Source: Lepidostoma basale (taxonomy: Eukaryota; Arthropoda; Insecta; Trichoptera; Lepidostomatidae). From it: a DNA stretch of 64,000 nucleotides. The notes beneath the pieces were generated by a model. The model ran no database searches, was not told where the DNA came from, and saw only the letters and a program-made list of their open reading frames with translations. Made by a program: the position numbers and the translations under genes. Positions 1-8,411 of the stretch are shown one piece after another. Position 1 is the first letter of the stretch, and each line of letters starts with the position of its first letter. The stretch lies in NCBI GenBank assembly GCA_022606425.2, contig JAHDVF020001024.1:1240001-1304000 (forward strand), given 5' to 3'.

Positions 1-2
1 AG

Positions 3-320
3 GCCAACGGCCGTTTTGAAAGCAGTTTTATGGTAGATTTTATGAAAAACTTAACCCCTAGCCCCGAAGCCCAGGCCATGCTAGAGGCAGGCCTAAAGCT
101 ATGGCGCCTCTACTTCAGCACCTTATGCACCAGTGGCTTTGAAAAAAGCATTACCGAGGCCTACCGCCTCAACCGTGCCGATGTAGGCTACTACCAAATA
201 CGTAACGCCCTAAAAGATAAGCTGGGCGCCGTACCGCTAAAAGATAGCAAGCAAGCCTTTGATGCACTAAGTGCCAAGCTACGCCCCCAGGTTTACGAGT
301 TTGGCTTTTTAAGGGTGTAG
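3..320 (+). CDS. C-terminal end of an unrecognised protein (5' end outside window)
   Basis: The reading frame is open from base 3, before the first ATG at 30, so this is the last ~105 residues of a gene that starts upstream of the window. I do not recognise the family. The piece looks mostly helical, with an aromatic-rich stretch (LWRLYF) and a YYQIRNALK segment near the middle. It ends 9 bases before the RloC-like ATPase on the same strand, so the two are probably one operon. Codon and word usage resemble the restriction-modification gene at 43166-46339 more than the housekeeping genes. A restriction or defence role is only a guess from the neighbour. Confidence 0.5.
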   Translation, partial: ANGRFESSFMVDFMKNLTPSPEAQAMLEAGLKLWRLYFSTLCTSGFEKSITEAYRLNRADVGYYQIRNALKDKLGAVPLKDSKQAFDALSAKLRPQVYEFGFLRV

Positions 321-329
321 GGGGAGTAG

Positions 330-2615
330 ATGTTTACTAGCATAACCTTTGAAAAAGAGCATAAGCAGTTTAAAAAAGGTGTAAAAACGCCTAACGACCT
401 AAAAAAGTATAATATTTTTTATGGGATGAATGGTACAGGAAAATCGACCATTTCAAAATTATTTTACGGGCTTGAAAATGAAAATGACAATACCCCAGAT
501 GCTAATACCATTTTAAAGAGTACCCCTAACCCAAACGATAACGATGTTAAAGTAAGGGTTTTTAACCAAGACTTTATTAGACGTAATATTCATACCAGCC
601 CCAATGCGTTAGATGCTATTTACTATATTATTGGCGATGAAGCAAACGATATTCATGCTAAAATAGAAAAGCTTACAGATGAAAACAAGAAGTTAAAAAG
701 TGAAAGAGAGCAGTTGGTTCTACAGGATCTGGCTGAAAAAAATAGCAAAAAAGATCTAGAATTAGACTTCGCCTTAGATTGTAAAGCCAGAGAAATAAGA
801 CAAAAAATAAATGAACAAAATGCCACGACCTTTACAAAAAAACATTTAGAAAACCTGTTAACAATGGTAACTGCCGTTGATAAGTTATCGGAAAAGCAGG
901 TGCAAGAGAAAGAAAACCTAATCAATAAGGAAAGTGATTTTAAAAAGCAAGATTCCGTAAATATTCAACTTAATCATAATTTATTTCAACAGGTTAGTTA
1001 TTTATTAAATACAAAGGTTGAAATAGTTGCTATTGAATACTTAAACGATAGCCAACTAAGAAACTGGGTACTACAAGGGTACACTGCTTTTGTAAAAAAG
1101 AGTGTTGTTGAGCAATGCCCCTTTTGTAATCAAGCTATTGCACCTAGTTTTGTAGAAGAAATGGATAGATATTTTACCGATGCTGAAGTTGAGCTCCGTG
1201 CAAATATTGATAAGTGTATATTAACCCTTAAAAAAGCCAAAATAGCATACAGAAGGCTCCCTGAACGTTTGGAAATTAATCCAGATAATAGCGAAGACTA
1301 TGAATGGACTAAAAAAAATGTGGAGCAGATTGTAGATTACTATAATGAATGTCTGGATATTGCTACTAAGCAATTAGAGGATAAAAAGAATAGTATTAAT
1401 ACAACAATTCCCGTAGATGATCGTATTATTTATATGATCGAACCAGCAAATAGCAACAACCACATGCTTTTTATTGACAAATACGAAACTATTATTAAAA
1501 GTCATAATACGTGGTGCGATAATATTTGGGTACACAAAAAGCAAGCCGTAGAAGAGTTGAAAAAGCATTACGCTTGTGAGCTACAACAAAGTTATAACGC
1601 CTATATGGCAAAGCTGGAAGACTGTGATAAAAAAATAGCGAGTATCAAGCAGGCGATAGCCACTAAAGACGACCAATGCGAAAAGAACGAAGAACAAATA
1701 AAACAATATAGTAACGAACTTAGCAACACTAAACAACCATTAGAGGCTATTAATAAAGCCTTAACCAGCTACATGGGGCACAATACTATTCAGTTTACTT
1801 TTGATGACACCAGTAAAAAGTTTAAATTAGTACGTACCAACGGGCAAGAAAATGAGGGCAAGGTAACCTTAAGTGAAGGTGAAACAACCCTGGTAGCCTT
1901 TACCTACTACATGCATCAGCTTAAAAGCCAAACAGCAGGGCAGAAAAAGCAAAAATATATACTAGTAATTGATGACCCCATCTCTAGCATGGATACTAAC
2001 TACATCTACTATATTGTTGGCCAAATAGCTGATGTAGTACAACAAGACAGCAAGAAAAAGTTGAGTTTTGAACTAGAGCAGATAATTTTTTTAACCCATC
2101 ATTATCTATTTTTTAGAGAGCTTATGAAAATGGTTTATTTTGAAAGATCAAAGAAAAAAAATCTTAATACTAATGGCTACATGTTATCTAGAAAAAGTGA
2201 TGGTTTAGCCATTATAGCGTTACCATCCTTCTATGAAGAAAATGATAGCGAATATAGTTATCTATTTAGTACACTCCATCAGCATATTGAGGAAGACCAT
2301 ACTGAAAACTATGATCATAGATATCACCTTGCCACTACAGCACGTAAGGTACTAGAAAGTTTTATTAGCTTTAAATATGGTGGTAAAACTAATCTTTTCG
2401 AAGACAAACTAAAAGAATATGTCCTTGATAATGGGACACAGTCGTACCAAACATTAAAAAACTATTGTAATTTTGGTAGCCATCTAGATCGCTGGGATAA
2501 TCTTGTTGCAGACCACACGGCAATGGAAAATTTTCCAAAACAATTAATGAAAGCTATTGAGGCTATTGATAAAGAGCATTATGATGCTATGGTTGGTAAA
2601 ATAGGTCCAAAATAG
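330..2615 (+). CDS. RloC/PrrC-like AAA_13 ATPase, candidate anticodon nuclease
   Basis: 761-residue ABC/SMC-type ATPase. Walker A (GMNGTGKST) is at residues 32-40, the signature LSEGE at 514-518, Walker B (ILVIDDP) at 544-550 and an H-loop histidine near 590. Between the two ATPase halves lies a long charged coiled-coil region with a CPFC motif at 263-266, like the zinc hook of RloC. The C-terminal ~90 residues hold R672-x3-E676 and a later H718; PrrC and RloC anticodon nucleases use an Arg-x3-Glu...His triad. Length also fits RloC. Known family members cut tRNA in response to phage or DNA damage; that role is inferred here. Alternatives are other AAA_13 defence ATPases with a different effector. 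A short upstream gene is probably co-transcribed; tonB converges from the other side with a 5-base gap. Confidence 0.75.
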   Translation: MFTSITFEKEHKQFKKGVKTPNDLKKYNIFYGMNGTGKSTISKLFYGLENENDNTPDANTILKSTPNPNDNDVKVRVFNQDFIRRNIHTSPNALDAIYYIIGDEANDIHAKIEKLTDENKKLKSEREQLVLQDLAEKNSKKDLELDFALDCKAREIRQKINEQNATTFTKKHLENLLTMVTAVDKLSEKQVQEKENLINKESDFKKQDSVNIQLNHNLFQQVSYLLNTKVEIVAIEYLNDSQLRNWVLQGYTAFVKKSVVEQCPFCNQAIAPSFVEEMDRYFTDAEVELRANIDKCILTLKKAKIAYRRLPERLEINPDNSEDYEWTKKNVEQIVDYYNECLDIATKQLEDKKNSINTTIPVDDRIIYMIEPANSNNHMLFIDKYETIIKSHNTWCDNIWVHKKQAVEELKKHYACELQQSYNAYMAKLEDCDKKIASIKQAIATKDDQCEKNEEQIKQYSNELSNTKQPLEAINKALTSYMGHNTIQFTFDDTSKKFKLVRTNGQENEGKVTLSEGETTLVAFTYYMHQLKSQTAGQKKQKYILVIDDPISSMDTNYIYYIVGQIADVVQQDSKKKLSFELEQIIFLTHHYLFFRELMKMVYFERSKKKNLNTNGYMLSRKSDGLAIIALPSFYEENDSEYSYLFSTLHQHIEEDHTENYDHRYHLATTARKVLESFISFKYGGKTNLFEDKLKEYVLDNGTQSYQTLKNYCNFGSHLDRWDNLVADHTAMENFPKQLMKAIEAIDKEHYDAMVGKIGPK

Positions 2616-2620
2616 CTAAG

Positions 2621-3244
2621 CTACGTATACAGTACATACTTTATTGGCATTGCTACCGTGGGGCTTCCTTCTAAAGCAGGCCCCCTCCATTGCCAGCGTT
2701 GCTTTAGCTGCATAATGCTTTTGTCCAAAGCCGCCGCAAGCCGGCGGTCTAACACCCCTTTAACGGTAGTATCAATAATAAGGCCTTCAGGGTTTAGCGT
2801 AATGTACAAAATGGCTTCACCTTCAACCCCAGCTTTTCTGGCACTTAAGGGGTAGCTCTGGTGGCGCTCTACCTCGCGCCCAAGCTCGCCAATTAATTTG
2901 GTTAATGTATTGTTGGCTACCCCGGAGCTCTCATTATTAACGGCCACATCAGCGATAATGCTGTCGTATTCGTAGGCCTTACTACTGGCTAGATGATCAT
3001 TTGACATCAATATCTTCTTGATACTACTTTGTGGGGTTGAGCTATATTTTTTAAGTGTAAGACCTTTTTTTGCTATTGTTTGCTGATATGACGGAGAACT
3101 TTGGGCCGAAACTTGCTCAACATGGCTAATATTTTGGTGTAAAATGGTTATAAAAGGGATGAGTAGGGCTAAGTGAAGAGTTAGTGTTAGCGTGGCAGCA
3201 CGTTTGGGGGCACAACAGCAGCGATAGCAGCTATTCTTTAACAT
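2621..3244 (-). CDS. tonB: TonB energy transducer
   Basis: About 207 residues. One hydrophobic segment near residues 20-37 anchors it in the inner membrane; a variable periplasmic linker follows, and the last ~70 residues form a TonB C-terminal domain (GEAILYITLNPEG motif and a C-terminal strand ending KYVLYT). TonB passes the proton-motive energy collected by ExbB-ExbD to outer-membrane receptors, here most likely the receptor at 5769. I place the start at 3244 because GGGAGGA precedes it; an ATG at 3268 in the same frame lacks a good ribosome site. It overlaps the end of exbD by 14 bases, so exbB-exbD-tonB is one translationally linked operon. Confidence 0.85.
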   Translation of the reverse strand: MLKNSCYRCCCAPKRAATLTLTLHLALLIPFITILHQNISHVEQVSAQSSPSYQQTIAKKGLTLKKYSSTPQSSIKKILMSNDHLASSKAYEYDSIIADVAVNNESSGVANNTLTKLIGELGREVERHQSYPLSARKAGVEGEAILYITLNPEGLIIDTTVKGVLDRRLAAALDKSIMQLKQRWQWRGPALEGSPTVAMPIKYVLYT

Positions 3245-3620
3245 GGATGGCAAAATCCTCCCGATCATTTTTTTGAGCCTGCTCTAAGGCATAGATAAAG
3301 TATTCAAAGGAGCTCTTCTTATCGACACTAAATAGCAGGGGTCTGCCCTTGTCCAGGGCGAGTAGAGCGGCAAGATCACTCTTATCAACGGCTAGATCAT
3401 CCAAGAAAAGCTGTCCATCATGGGTAATGACGAGCGATTGAGGTCGCTCTTCATCACTGATAGAGGCCGTTTCGCTGATTGGCAAGGAGATATCTACTTT
3501 GAGGGTTTTTGAAAATGAGGCCGTCACGACAAAAAAAATGAGTAAAATAAAGATGATATCGAGTAAAGGGGTAAGATCAATGGCCACATCCAAGGCGTCA
3601 TCATTATAAGAAAACATCAT
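3231..3620 (-). CDS. exbD: ExbD/TolR biopolymer transport protein
   Basis: About 129 residues with a single N-terminal membrane helix containing the family's conserved Asp (DLTPLLDIIFILLIFF). A short periplasmic domain follows, as usual for ExbD. It forms the proton-driven motor with ExbB and TonB. The start at 3620 is chosen over an upstream GTG (3635) because GAGGAG sits right before the double ATG. It lies 7 bases after exbB. Confidence 0.88.
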   Translation of the reverse strand: MMFSYNDDALDVAIDLTPLLDIIFILLIFFVVTASFSKTLKVDISLPISETASISDEERPQSLVITHDGQLFLDDLAVDKSDLAALLALDKGRPLLFSVDKKSSFEYFIYALEQAQKNDREDFAIHVKE

Positions 3621-3627
3621 AGCTCCT

Positions 3628-4245
3628 CTATCCACGCATCGACTGACCTACACTCATGTGGGCTAGGCTGTGGGTTGTATATTCGATCGCCTCAATTTGG
3701 AGGCGCTTTATCCATAGCGTTAGGGCGAAAAAGAAGATAAGGGCTGGAACTGCAACAATAATCCCTGCAATCGTTGTGATTAATACCTCCCAAATACCCG
3801 AAGCCAGTAGAATGGCCAGATCGTCATTATTCCCTTCAGCAATATGCTGGAAAAGCTTGACAATACCTAGCAAGGTACCCAAAAAGCCTAACATAGGGGC
3901 AATAACAGAGATGAGGCGTAGCCAAGTAACATCACGCATGACCGAGGAAAAGTTGCGGTGAAAAAGAAATGATACCTCTCCCTTTAGATCGTTGAGGGGA
4001 GAGGTAAGATGACTTAATTCGATGATAATATCAACAAGAGGATTGACACCCCTAGGGGTTGTTGCAATAAAGTCTGCACAAGTAACCGCTCCTGTTTCAA
4101 TCATGGACATCTTTCTACTAAAATCACGGTTGACGACAAAAAGGAAGAAGCTTGTTTTGAGGCAGATAAAAAAAGAGATGACCGACAAGATAGCCAGTAA
4201 AATGCCTGCGAATCCTAAACTTTGCACAATACTATTGATATTCAT
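3628..4245 (-). CDS. exbB: ExbB/TolQ/MotA-type proton channel
   Basis: About 205 residues with three membrane segments: near the N-terminus, and a pair in the second half with the typical MotA/TolQ/ExbB stretch (APMLGFLGTLLGIVKLF, then GIWEVLITTIAGIIVAVPALIFF). It is the proton channel of the TonB motor. A TTG at 4281 would add 12 residues but lies inside the operator palindrome; ATG 4245 is more likely. The start codon sits inside a Fur-like box (4236-4250), which suggests iron control. Confidence 0.87.
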   Translation of the reverse strand: MNINSIVQSLGFAGILLAILSVISFFICLKTSFFLFVVNRDFSRKMSMIETGAVTCADFIATTPRGVNPLVDIIIELSHLTSPLNDLKGEVSFLFHRNFSSVMRDVTWLRLISVIAPMLGFLGTLLGIVKLFQHIAEGNNDDLAILLASGIWEVLITTIAGIIVAVPALIFFFALTLWIKRLQIEAIEYTTHSLAHMSVGQSMRG

Positions 4246-4250
4246 TATCA
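4236..4250. promoter_or_regulatory. Fur-like 7-1-7 box at exbB start
   Basis: The sequence TGATATTCATTATCA matches the 7-1-7 Fur core (TGATAAT-N-ATTATCA) at 13 of 14 arm positions. It lies downstream of the exbB promoter and covers the ATG. Binding by Fur is inferred from motif and gene content only; no Fur gene is in the window. Confidence 0.5.
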
Positions 4251-4254
4251 ATAG

Positions 4255-4281
4255 ACTATATCCTAATAGCTTTATTGTCAA
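4255..4281 (-). promoter_or_regulatory. exbB-exbD-tonB promoter
   Basis: On the minus strand TTGACA (4281-4276) is followed by TATAGT (4260-4255) with a 15-base spacer. The -35 box is formed by one end of the 36-bp palindrome. Confidence 0.5.
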
Positions 4282-4308
4282 CTATTATTGCAATAATAGT
4301 TGACAATA
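4273..4308. promoter_or_regulatory. Perfect 36-bp palindrome between divergent haem operons
   Basis: Every one of 18 base pairs matches around the centre between 4290 and 4291 (half-site TATTGTCAACTATTATTG). Each end supplies a TTGACA -35 box, one for the leftward exb operon and one for the rightward hutW operon. A protein bound here would block both. No poly-T tract follows, so it is not a terminator. Confidence 0.8.
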
Positions 4309-4329
4309 TTGATCACCATCAGATATAAT
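4300..4329 (+). promoter_or_regulatory. hutW operon promoter (consensus)
   Basis: TTGACA at 4300-4305 and TATAAT at 4324-4329 with an 18-base spacer: both hexamers are perfect consensus. Such a strong promoter is expected to need tight repression, consistent with the overlapping palindrome and the Fur-like box just downstream. Confidence 0.75.
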
Positions 4330-4335
4330 CGATAT

Positions 4336-4350
4336 TGATAATCAGTAGCA
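4336..4350. promoter_or_regulatory. Fur-like box at hutW transcription start
   Basis: TGATAATCAGTAGCA fits the 7-1-7 Fur pattern at 12 of 14 positions (perfect left half) and covers the expected transcription start of the hutW operon. Confidence 0.4.
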
Positions 4351-4402
4351 ATAGTGATGTACTCATGGCTATTGCTACGATCATTTATAGAAGGAGATCG
4401 TT

Positions 4403-5746
4403 ATGACATCAAAAAATTTTTTAGGCAAGCTTGAGGCATCGTGCGTGATCAATAACAATGCTGATAAGCCTTACAATATTTTTCCTAAAAAAGTCTCTAT
4501 TCATCCCTTTTCTGGTGCGATCCCTCACCTAGGTATTTTTGCCTCAGCACTCTATGCGGGTCAAATTCTACCATCGAAGGGTAAGGATAGTGAGGCTTTG
4601 CTCTATCTGCATATGCCGTATTGCAGCTCTAAATGTAGCTATTGTCCCTTTTTTGGCGGTACCTATACGGTGGAAAAGGGTAACCAATATACGCAGGCAA
4701 TCATTAAAGAGATAAAGGCCGAGCACAAGAGGATAAAAAATAAAAAAGCTATTAAAGCAGTATATTTTGGGGGAGGGACACCAACGGCCCTTTCACCTAA
4801 TAATTTAGTACTACTTCTAAAAACCATCAAAGAATATTTTACCATCTGTGATGATGCTGAAATAACCATTGAGGGACGTAATAGCGATCTTTCTCCCGAG
4901 CTTATTGAGCGTTGCCTTGCCGAGGGGGTTAATCGCTTTTCACTGGGTGTTCAAACATTCAATACGAAGCTTAGACGATCGATAGGGCGCTACTCTGATG
5001 AGGAAAAGGTAGTACGTGAAATAGAGATGCTGGCTAGTTATGGCTCTGCAGCCGTCATTATTGACCTTATTTATGGTATTCCAGAGCAGAGTCTTGAGGA
5101 TTGGAAGAGGGATCTTGCTAGACTCACGACTCTTCCTGTTGATGGTGTGGATCTCTACCAGATGAATCTTATTCCAGGATCACCCCTTGCCAAGCAGGTA
5201 CAAAATGGTACCGTGAATCTCCCTGCGATTGATCAGCGCTATGCTATGTTTGATGAGGCTCTAAGGTTTACAGAGCACAATAATTTCAAACGGCTATCGA
5301 TCAGCCATTGGGCTAAAAGTGATAAAGAACGTAATCTTTATAATTTTTTTCAAAAATCGAAAAACGATTGCTACTCCTACGGGAGCGGGGCGGGTGGAAG
5401 CTTTAATGGTATCTTTTATGCCAATACTAGAAATCCGGAAAGCTACCTCAAGACCATACACAAGGGTAAAAAACCCATTTTACTCGCAATGAAGAGCAGC
5501 TATGATGCGGTTACTCTTAGTCAATTACTGCGGCAACTAGAGACGCTTGAGGTTGATTTTGATAAGCTTCATCAATTATCGGGTAGAGATTATCTTAAAA
5601 AAAGAATGACGGTGGCCTTAGACTATCTTGCCGATGCTGGGCTCATCGGCTATACGGCAAAGGGCTTTAAAATTTTACCAGATGGCCAATTTTGGCAAAT
5701 GAATGTTACCCAAATTATTCTCAATGCATTAAAAAATCTATGTTAG
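4403..5746 (+). CDS. hutW: HutW/ChuW-type radical SAM haem-utilisation enzyme
   Basis: 447 residues of the HemN/HemW-like radical SAM class. The [4Fe-4S] motif is C74-x3-C78-x2-C81, followed by the SAM-binding GGGTPT segment. The N-terminal extension before the motif and the gene neighbours (TonB receptor, haem transporter, HutX) fit the HutW/ChuW subgroup, which opens the haem ring anaerobically by a radical methyl transfer and releases iron. Plain HemW or coproporphyrinogen dehydrogenase is less likely because of the cluster. It has a strong ribosome site (AAGGAGAT) and starts the rightward operon. Confidence 0.8.
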   Translation: MTSKNFLGKLEASCVINNNADKPYNIFPKKVSIHPFSGAIPHLGIFASALYAGQILPSKGKDSEALLYLHMPYCSSKCSYCPFFGGTYTVEKGNQYTQAIIKEIKAEHKRIKNKKAIKAVYFGGGTPTALSPNNLVLLLKTIKEYFTICDDAEITIEGRNSDLSPELIERCLAEGVNRFSLGVQTFNTKLRRSIGRYSDEEKVVREIEMLASYGSAAVIIDLIYGIPEQSLEDWKRDLARLTTLPVDGVDLYQMNLIPGSPLAKQVQNGTVNLPAIDQRYAMFDEALRFTEHNNFKRLSISHWAKSDKERNLYNFFQKSKNDCYSYGSGAGGSFNGIFYANTRNPESYLKTIHKGKKPILLAMKSSYDAVTLSQLLRQLETLEVDFDKLHQLSGRDYLKKRMTVALDYLADAGLIGYTAKGFKILPDGQFWQMNVTQIILNALKNLC

Positions 5747-5768
5747 CAGTGATACAAGAGGTACGAAA

Positions 5769-7823
5769 ATGAAAAACTTATTAATGGCTCTAGTAATGGT
5801 AGTGGCGGCTAAGCATCTTATCGCTCAAGAAATTAAGGGGGAGACCATCATTACAGGGGCAACCAATAGCAGCAGAGGTAGCACGGCCGTCGCTGTTACG
5901 GTAGATATCGTGGATCAAGAAAGCATTACGCATGATTCAAATGCCACACTAGCAGATATTCTCTCCTCTATCCCAGGTGTTGTTGTCGAGCAAAATGCTA
6001 ATATGGCAGGGCTTAATACTGTTTCAATCAGAGGAGAGGGAGGAAACCGTATTCTGATTCTTGTTGACGGCATTAAAATGGTTGAAAATAGTTCACCGAA
6101 TGGAGCTCCTTTTTTGGTTGACACCCAGCTTATTGAGCGTGTTGAGGTAATTAAGGGAGCTGCGGCCGTTGCTCTTTATGGCAGCGATGCGATTGGTGGT
6201 GTTATTAATATTATCACGAAGAGGGCGAAAGAGGGGAGGGTGATGGCCGGAGATAGCTCTCATCTTTTCAATTCGTCCAACAACGCCTATAGTGGCTCGA
6301 TTAATCTCTATGGGATGGCCGGTCATCTGGACTATAGGGCAGGATTTAGCTTAATTGAGGCCCAAAACCGAAAGCTGCCTGATGGAATTACCCTTGATAA
6401 GAGTGCCTACAGGAATATGGGCTGGAATGGGCTGATGGGCTACAACTGGGAGAGTGGGCGGATAGGACTTAGCTATGATGCCTACTACGCTAAGCCTGGT
6501 GTGCCAGATCTTATCACGGAGATGAGAGGGATGGCTATTACCGCCTCGACGACCCCCCATTACTGGAATCGTGATACGGTCAGCCTTAGCTATTTACAGA
6601 ATTTTGATGAAAAATATCTTACGAAGCTCTCTTCACGCCTCTACTATCAGCAGGTGGCCAAGCATGTCGATACCAGCTGGGTGATGGCTAGTGGAACCGA
6701 CTTTTTATTTAGTCAGATGAAAAATAGGCAGCACGGTTACGGAGCTAATTTCCAGGCCGATTTATCGCTGGGTGATCATCACTATTTTATTGCAGGAGTT
6801 GACTATACAGGAGACATGTTACTGGCTGACAATCGTGATAAGTCAATGGTAACGGGAAATCAATGGCGTAACTCGATCTTTAATGCGACAACTAATGATT
6901 GGGCTCTCTTTGTTCAAGATGAATGGCAGATAGCTAAGATGCTGGCTTTAACGACGGGGTTACGCTATAACATGGTTTTAACTGCGATTAACTCTATTAC
7001 CGAGTCAAGTAACTCCATGGAGGTAGGGAGTCGTTTTGACCAGCGGTTAACAGGCAATGTTGGCTTACTTTATGAGCCTGTTAAGGGTTTCAATATCCGT
7101 ATGAACTATGGACACGGATATCGAACTCCTACACTGAGTGAGAGTGTTGCAGGAAGTATTGGTCATGGTGGGCTCTATACGGTTGATCCTAATCCCTCTA
7201 TTAAGGCAGAGCAGAGTCACCAAACCGAGTTAGGTGTTCGCTACTTTGCCAATAATGTTGATCTTGACCTTGTTGGAGCCTACAGCTATGGCGTCAACTA
7301 TATTACACTGGTAAGCAACCCCTTAACGTTGGGGAAGACAATGATGTATGACAATGTTGACCGCTCTCATACGGCAACAGTTGAATTAACGGCTCGCTAT
7401 CTGATTCCGGCCATTTATCTTAGCCCTTACCTATCGGCTACCTATATTTACCGCTATTTTTATAATGATGGCTTTGGTACTAATGAAACGGGGCTAGTTC
7501 CATGGATGGGTCGAATAGGGCTCTCCTATCACCAGCACTACAGCGATACCATAGCATTAAGAGTTAATTTTTATAGTCAATTAGCTAGTCGATCACGCTA
7601 CAAAGAGGCAGCTGATCAAGTCAGTAGCATACGAGATGGCTACTATACCCTAAATATAGCCTTTGGCCTAGATTTTTTTAAGAACAATAACCTTAGTCTC
7701 GATTTTGGTATGAATAACCTGACCAATAGTCGTTACATGTTAGGCAATGATGGACGTGATCATGGTGTGGGTCAAGTGGCTGATGGGCGCCATTTTTATG
7801 CCAAGATTTCATCAAAATTTTAA
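5769..7823 (+). CDS. TonB-dependent outer-membrane receptor, probably for haem
   Basis: 684 residues. A signal peptide (about residues 1-19) is followed by a plug domain (ADILSSIPGVVVEQ, then SIRGEGGNRILILVDG and IERVEVIKG) and a C-terminal beta-barrel ending in aromatic F. Haem receptors carry FRAP and NPNL boxes flanking a histidine; here YRTP and NPSI flank a GHGG histidine in the right order, supporting haem as ligand. It lies 22 bases after hutW in the same operon. Another iron compound remains possible. Confidence 0.82.
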   Translation: MKNLLMALVMVVAAKHLIAQEIKGETIITGATNSSRGSTAVAVTVDIVDQESITHDSNATLADILSSIPGVVVEQNANMAGLNTVSIRGEGGNRILILVDGIKMVENSSPNGAPFLVDTQLIERVEVIKGAAAVALYGSDAIGGVINIITKRAKEGRVMAGDSSHLFNSSNNAYSGSINLYGMAGHLDYRAGFSLIEAQNRKLPDGITLDKSAYRNMGWNGLMGYNWESGRIGLSYDAYYAKPGVPDLITEMRGMAITASTTPHYWNRDTVSLSYLQNFDEKYLTKLSSRLYYQQVAKHVDTSWVMASGTDFLFSQMKNRQHGYGANFQADLSLGDHHYFIAGVDYTGDMLLADNRDKSMVTGNQWRNSIFNATTNDWALFVQDEWQIAKMLALTTGLRYNMVLTAINSITESSNSMEVGSRFDQRLTGNVGLLYEPVKGFNIRMNYGHGYRTPTLSESVAGSIGHGGLYTVDPNPSIKAEQSHQTELGVRYFANNVDLDLVGAYSYGVNYITLVSNPLTLGKTMMYDNVDRSHTATVELTARYLIPAIYLSPYLSATYIYRYFYNDGFGTNETGLVPWMGRIGLSYHQHYSDTIALRVNFYSQLASRSRYKEAADQVSSIRDGYYTLNIAFGLDFFKNNNLSLDFGMNNLTNSRYMLGNDGRDHGVGQVADGRHFYAKISSKF

Positions 7824-7841
7824 TTTTAACAAAGAGGGAGC

Positions 7842-8411
7842 TTGATGATGATGGTAAATAGTGTAAAGAAAAGGAGTCAACGATGGAGTGTTTCAGATTT
7901 TGTAACCATTGGCGTCTTCGCCACCATGATGAAGTGCACAAGTCTTATTGTGGCTTTATTGGGGGGAGGTCTTAACCCACTGACCCTGATGGCAAAAAAT
8001 GCTATCTATATTTTAATACTTATTACGGCTGTCTATAAGGTAGGAAAGGCGGGTAGCCTCATGCTTATGCTTCTGGTTGGCCAGTCCATCTCCATCTTAA
8101 TCATGGGAACAGGGGTAACTCAACTGCCTGCCATGATGGTGGCAGCCTTAATGGGTGAGCTGTTGATCTATCTGTTTGGGCGCTATCAAAAGCTAGGTGC
8201 TATTATTTTTAGTAGTATAGCGGTTGAAATGGTGATGAAATCGTGGGTTACCTTTGAGGCCTATCTACGTATCCGTAACACGCCCGAGCTAGTAACCGTC
8301 TTTACGGTGATGATTGTTATTGTTACCGTCGGATTAGTGGGCAGTTTTATTGGAGCACTGCTCTCTGTTCCCTTTATTAAGGAGCTGCGCCATGCCGGTA
8401 TCATTCGATAG
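7842..8411 (+). CDS. ECF transporter substrate-binding S component (MptD/YkoE-like)
   Basis: 189 residues with about six membrane segments and no soluble domain, typical of an S component. Its neighbours are the T (8392) and A (9143) components, so the three make a complete ECF importer. Context points to haem or a haem-derived tetrapyrrole as substrate, in the place where other haem loci carry an HmuTUV-type ABC system; that is inference. The ribosome site AGAGGGAG precedes a run of ATG codons; the last bases overlap the next gene. Confidence 0.7.
   Translation: MMMMVNSVKKRSQRWSVSDFVTIGVFATMMKCTSLIVALLGGGLNPLTLMAKNAIYILILITAVYKVGKAGSLMLMLLVGQSISILIMGTGVTQLPAMMVAALMGELLIYLFGRYQKLGAIIFSSIAVEMVMKSWVTFEAYLRIRNTPELVTVFTVMIVIVTVGLVGSFIGALLSVPFIKELRHAGIIR

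Noticed and set aside
4022..4303. Open frame of 93 residues on the plus strand across the palindrome
   Set aside because: It is antisense to exbB, which has clear family motifs, and it would read through the promoter region.
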